A stretch of DNA of 64,000 nucleotides from Rosenbergiella australiborealis (GTDB lineage: Bacteria; Pseudomonadota; Gammaproteobacteria; Enterobacterales; Enterobacteriaceae). The DNA lies in NCBI RefSeq assembly GCF_018494035.1, contig NZ_JABBFO010000009.1, forward strand, positions 1 to 64,000, in the 5' to 3' direction. Both the position numbers and the translations under genes were made by a program. The notes under the pieces are model-generated. The model saw only the letters and a program-made list of their open reading frames with translations. It was not told where the DNA came from and did not search any database. Shown one piece after another: positions 63,547 through 64,000 of the stretch. Every line of letters begins with the position of its first letter. The first letter of the stretch is position 1.

Positions 63547-64000
63547 TTAACTGGCACTGACTTGTCGTGGTAGCTCGGTATTACCAATTGTTTCGCCATG
63601 TGGCCCGTAACGATTACTCGCCGTATTTGTCGCGAATAACGGCATGACTCGTTCTGCAAAAGACCAGGCTTCTTCTAAGTGCGGATAACCTGATAGGATA
63701 AACTTACTGATGCCGATCGCTTGATATTCGCGGATCCTCTCAGCAACTTGTTGGGCATCCCCCACTAATGCCGTTCCGGCGCCGCCACGGACAAGACCAA
63801 TCCCGGCCCAAAGATTAGGGGAAATCTCTAAATTATCCCGAGAGCCACTATGAAGCTCACGCATTCTGGCTTGGCCTGTGGAATCCATACGCGAAAAAAT
63901 AGCTTGAGCACGGGCAATAATATCATCATCGAGATGTGAAATTAATTGCTCTGCAGCATCCCAGGCTTGCTGTGCAGTATCGCGAACGATCACATGTAAA
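63547..64000 (-). CDS. ssuD: FMNH2-dependent alkanesulfonate monooxygenase (C-terminal part)
   Basis: SsuD releases sulfite from alkanesulfonates with FMNH2 from SsuE. Only the last 151 codons are in the window; the frame stays open to the right edge. [41 protein letters not shown] and [10 protein letters not shown] match the C-terminal third of E. coli SsuD (381 aa). The C-terminus ([13 protein letters not shown]) differs somewhat. It is convergent with ssuA instead of downstream of it, and ends in its own terminator. Partner genes may lie beyond the edge. Confidence 0.92.
   Translation of the reverse strand, partial: LHVIVRDTAQQAWDAAEQLISHLDDDIIARAQAIFSRMDSTGQARMRELHSGSRDNLEISPNLWAGIGLVRGGAGTALVGDAQQVAERIREYQAIGISKFILSGYPHLEEAWSFAERVMPLFATNTASNRYGPHGETIGNTELPRQVSAS

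Overview
This window is chromosomal core DNA of a gammaproteobacterium of the order Enterobacterales. Almost every protein has a close, full-length counterpart in Escherichia coli (MetJ 105 aa, PPC 883 aa, GlnA 469 aa, SpoT 705 aa), and most of the gene order matches the E. coli 87-90 min region read backwards. The argCBGH cluster with a ~400-aa ArgG, an omptin protease, an OprB-type sugar porin and an apparently mildly AT-rich composition (judged by eye, not counted) suggest a plant- or insect-associated Erwiniaceae such as Rosenbergiella or Tatumella. The genus is an inference. I see no IS element, prophage, CRISPR array or tRNA gene.

Layout. 0-5.4 kb: an rRNA operon P1 promoter fires off the left edge, followed by murI, trmA, fabR, sthA and oxyR. 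5.4-6.3 kb: a peroxiredoxin-glutaredoxin fusion divergent from oxyR, with an OxyR operator between them. 6.3-12.1 kb: argininosuccinate/arginine genes argHGBC divergent from argE across a double ARG box. 12.3-19.5 kb: ppc, metL, metB, metJ (met boxes between metB and metJ) and rpmE. 19.7-27.2 kb: priA, cytR, ftsN, hslVU, rraA, zapB. 27.2-33.3 kb: glpFKX with a GlpR operator, then fpr, yiiQ and tpiA. 33.3-36.3 kb: cdh, sbp, pfkA. 36.3-37.3 kb: the omptin. 37.5-46.7 kb: gmk-rpoZ-spoT-trmH-recG-xanP-yicH, a block that lies near 82 min in E. coli and is here inserted between pfkA and fabY. 46.7-59.4 kb: fabY, dtd, yihY, yihX, typA, the nitrogen operon glnALG with sigma-54 and NtrC sites, hemN, yihI, a CsrC-like sRNA, yihA and Spot 42 RNA. 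59.4-64 kb: a variable end with an OprB-like porin, a NudK-like Nudix hydrolase, ssuA and the 3' part of ssuD.

Functionally this is central metabolism and its regulation: arginine and methionine synthesis, anaplerosis, glycerol uptake into glycolysis/gluconeogenesis (glpFKX, tpiA, pfkA), nitrogen assimilation, stringent response and oxidative-stress defence. Genes that E. coli carries at the matching places are missing here: btuB, yijD, metF, menA, yiiR, the cpx/fieF group, gltS and polA. The most distinctive points are the OxyR-controlled Prx-Grx fusion, the omptin at a synteny breakpoint, a palindrome over the pfkA promoter, two sRNA genes, and a decayed stretch with an orphan terminator between ssuA and ssuD. 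I found no clearly undescribed multi-gene system.
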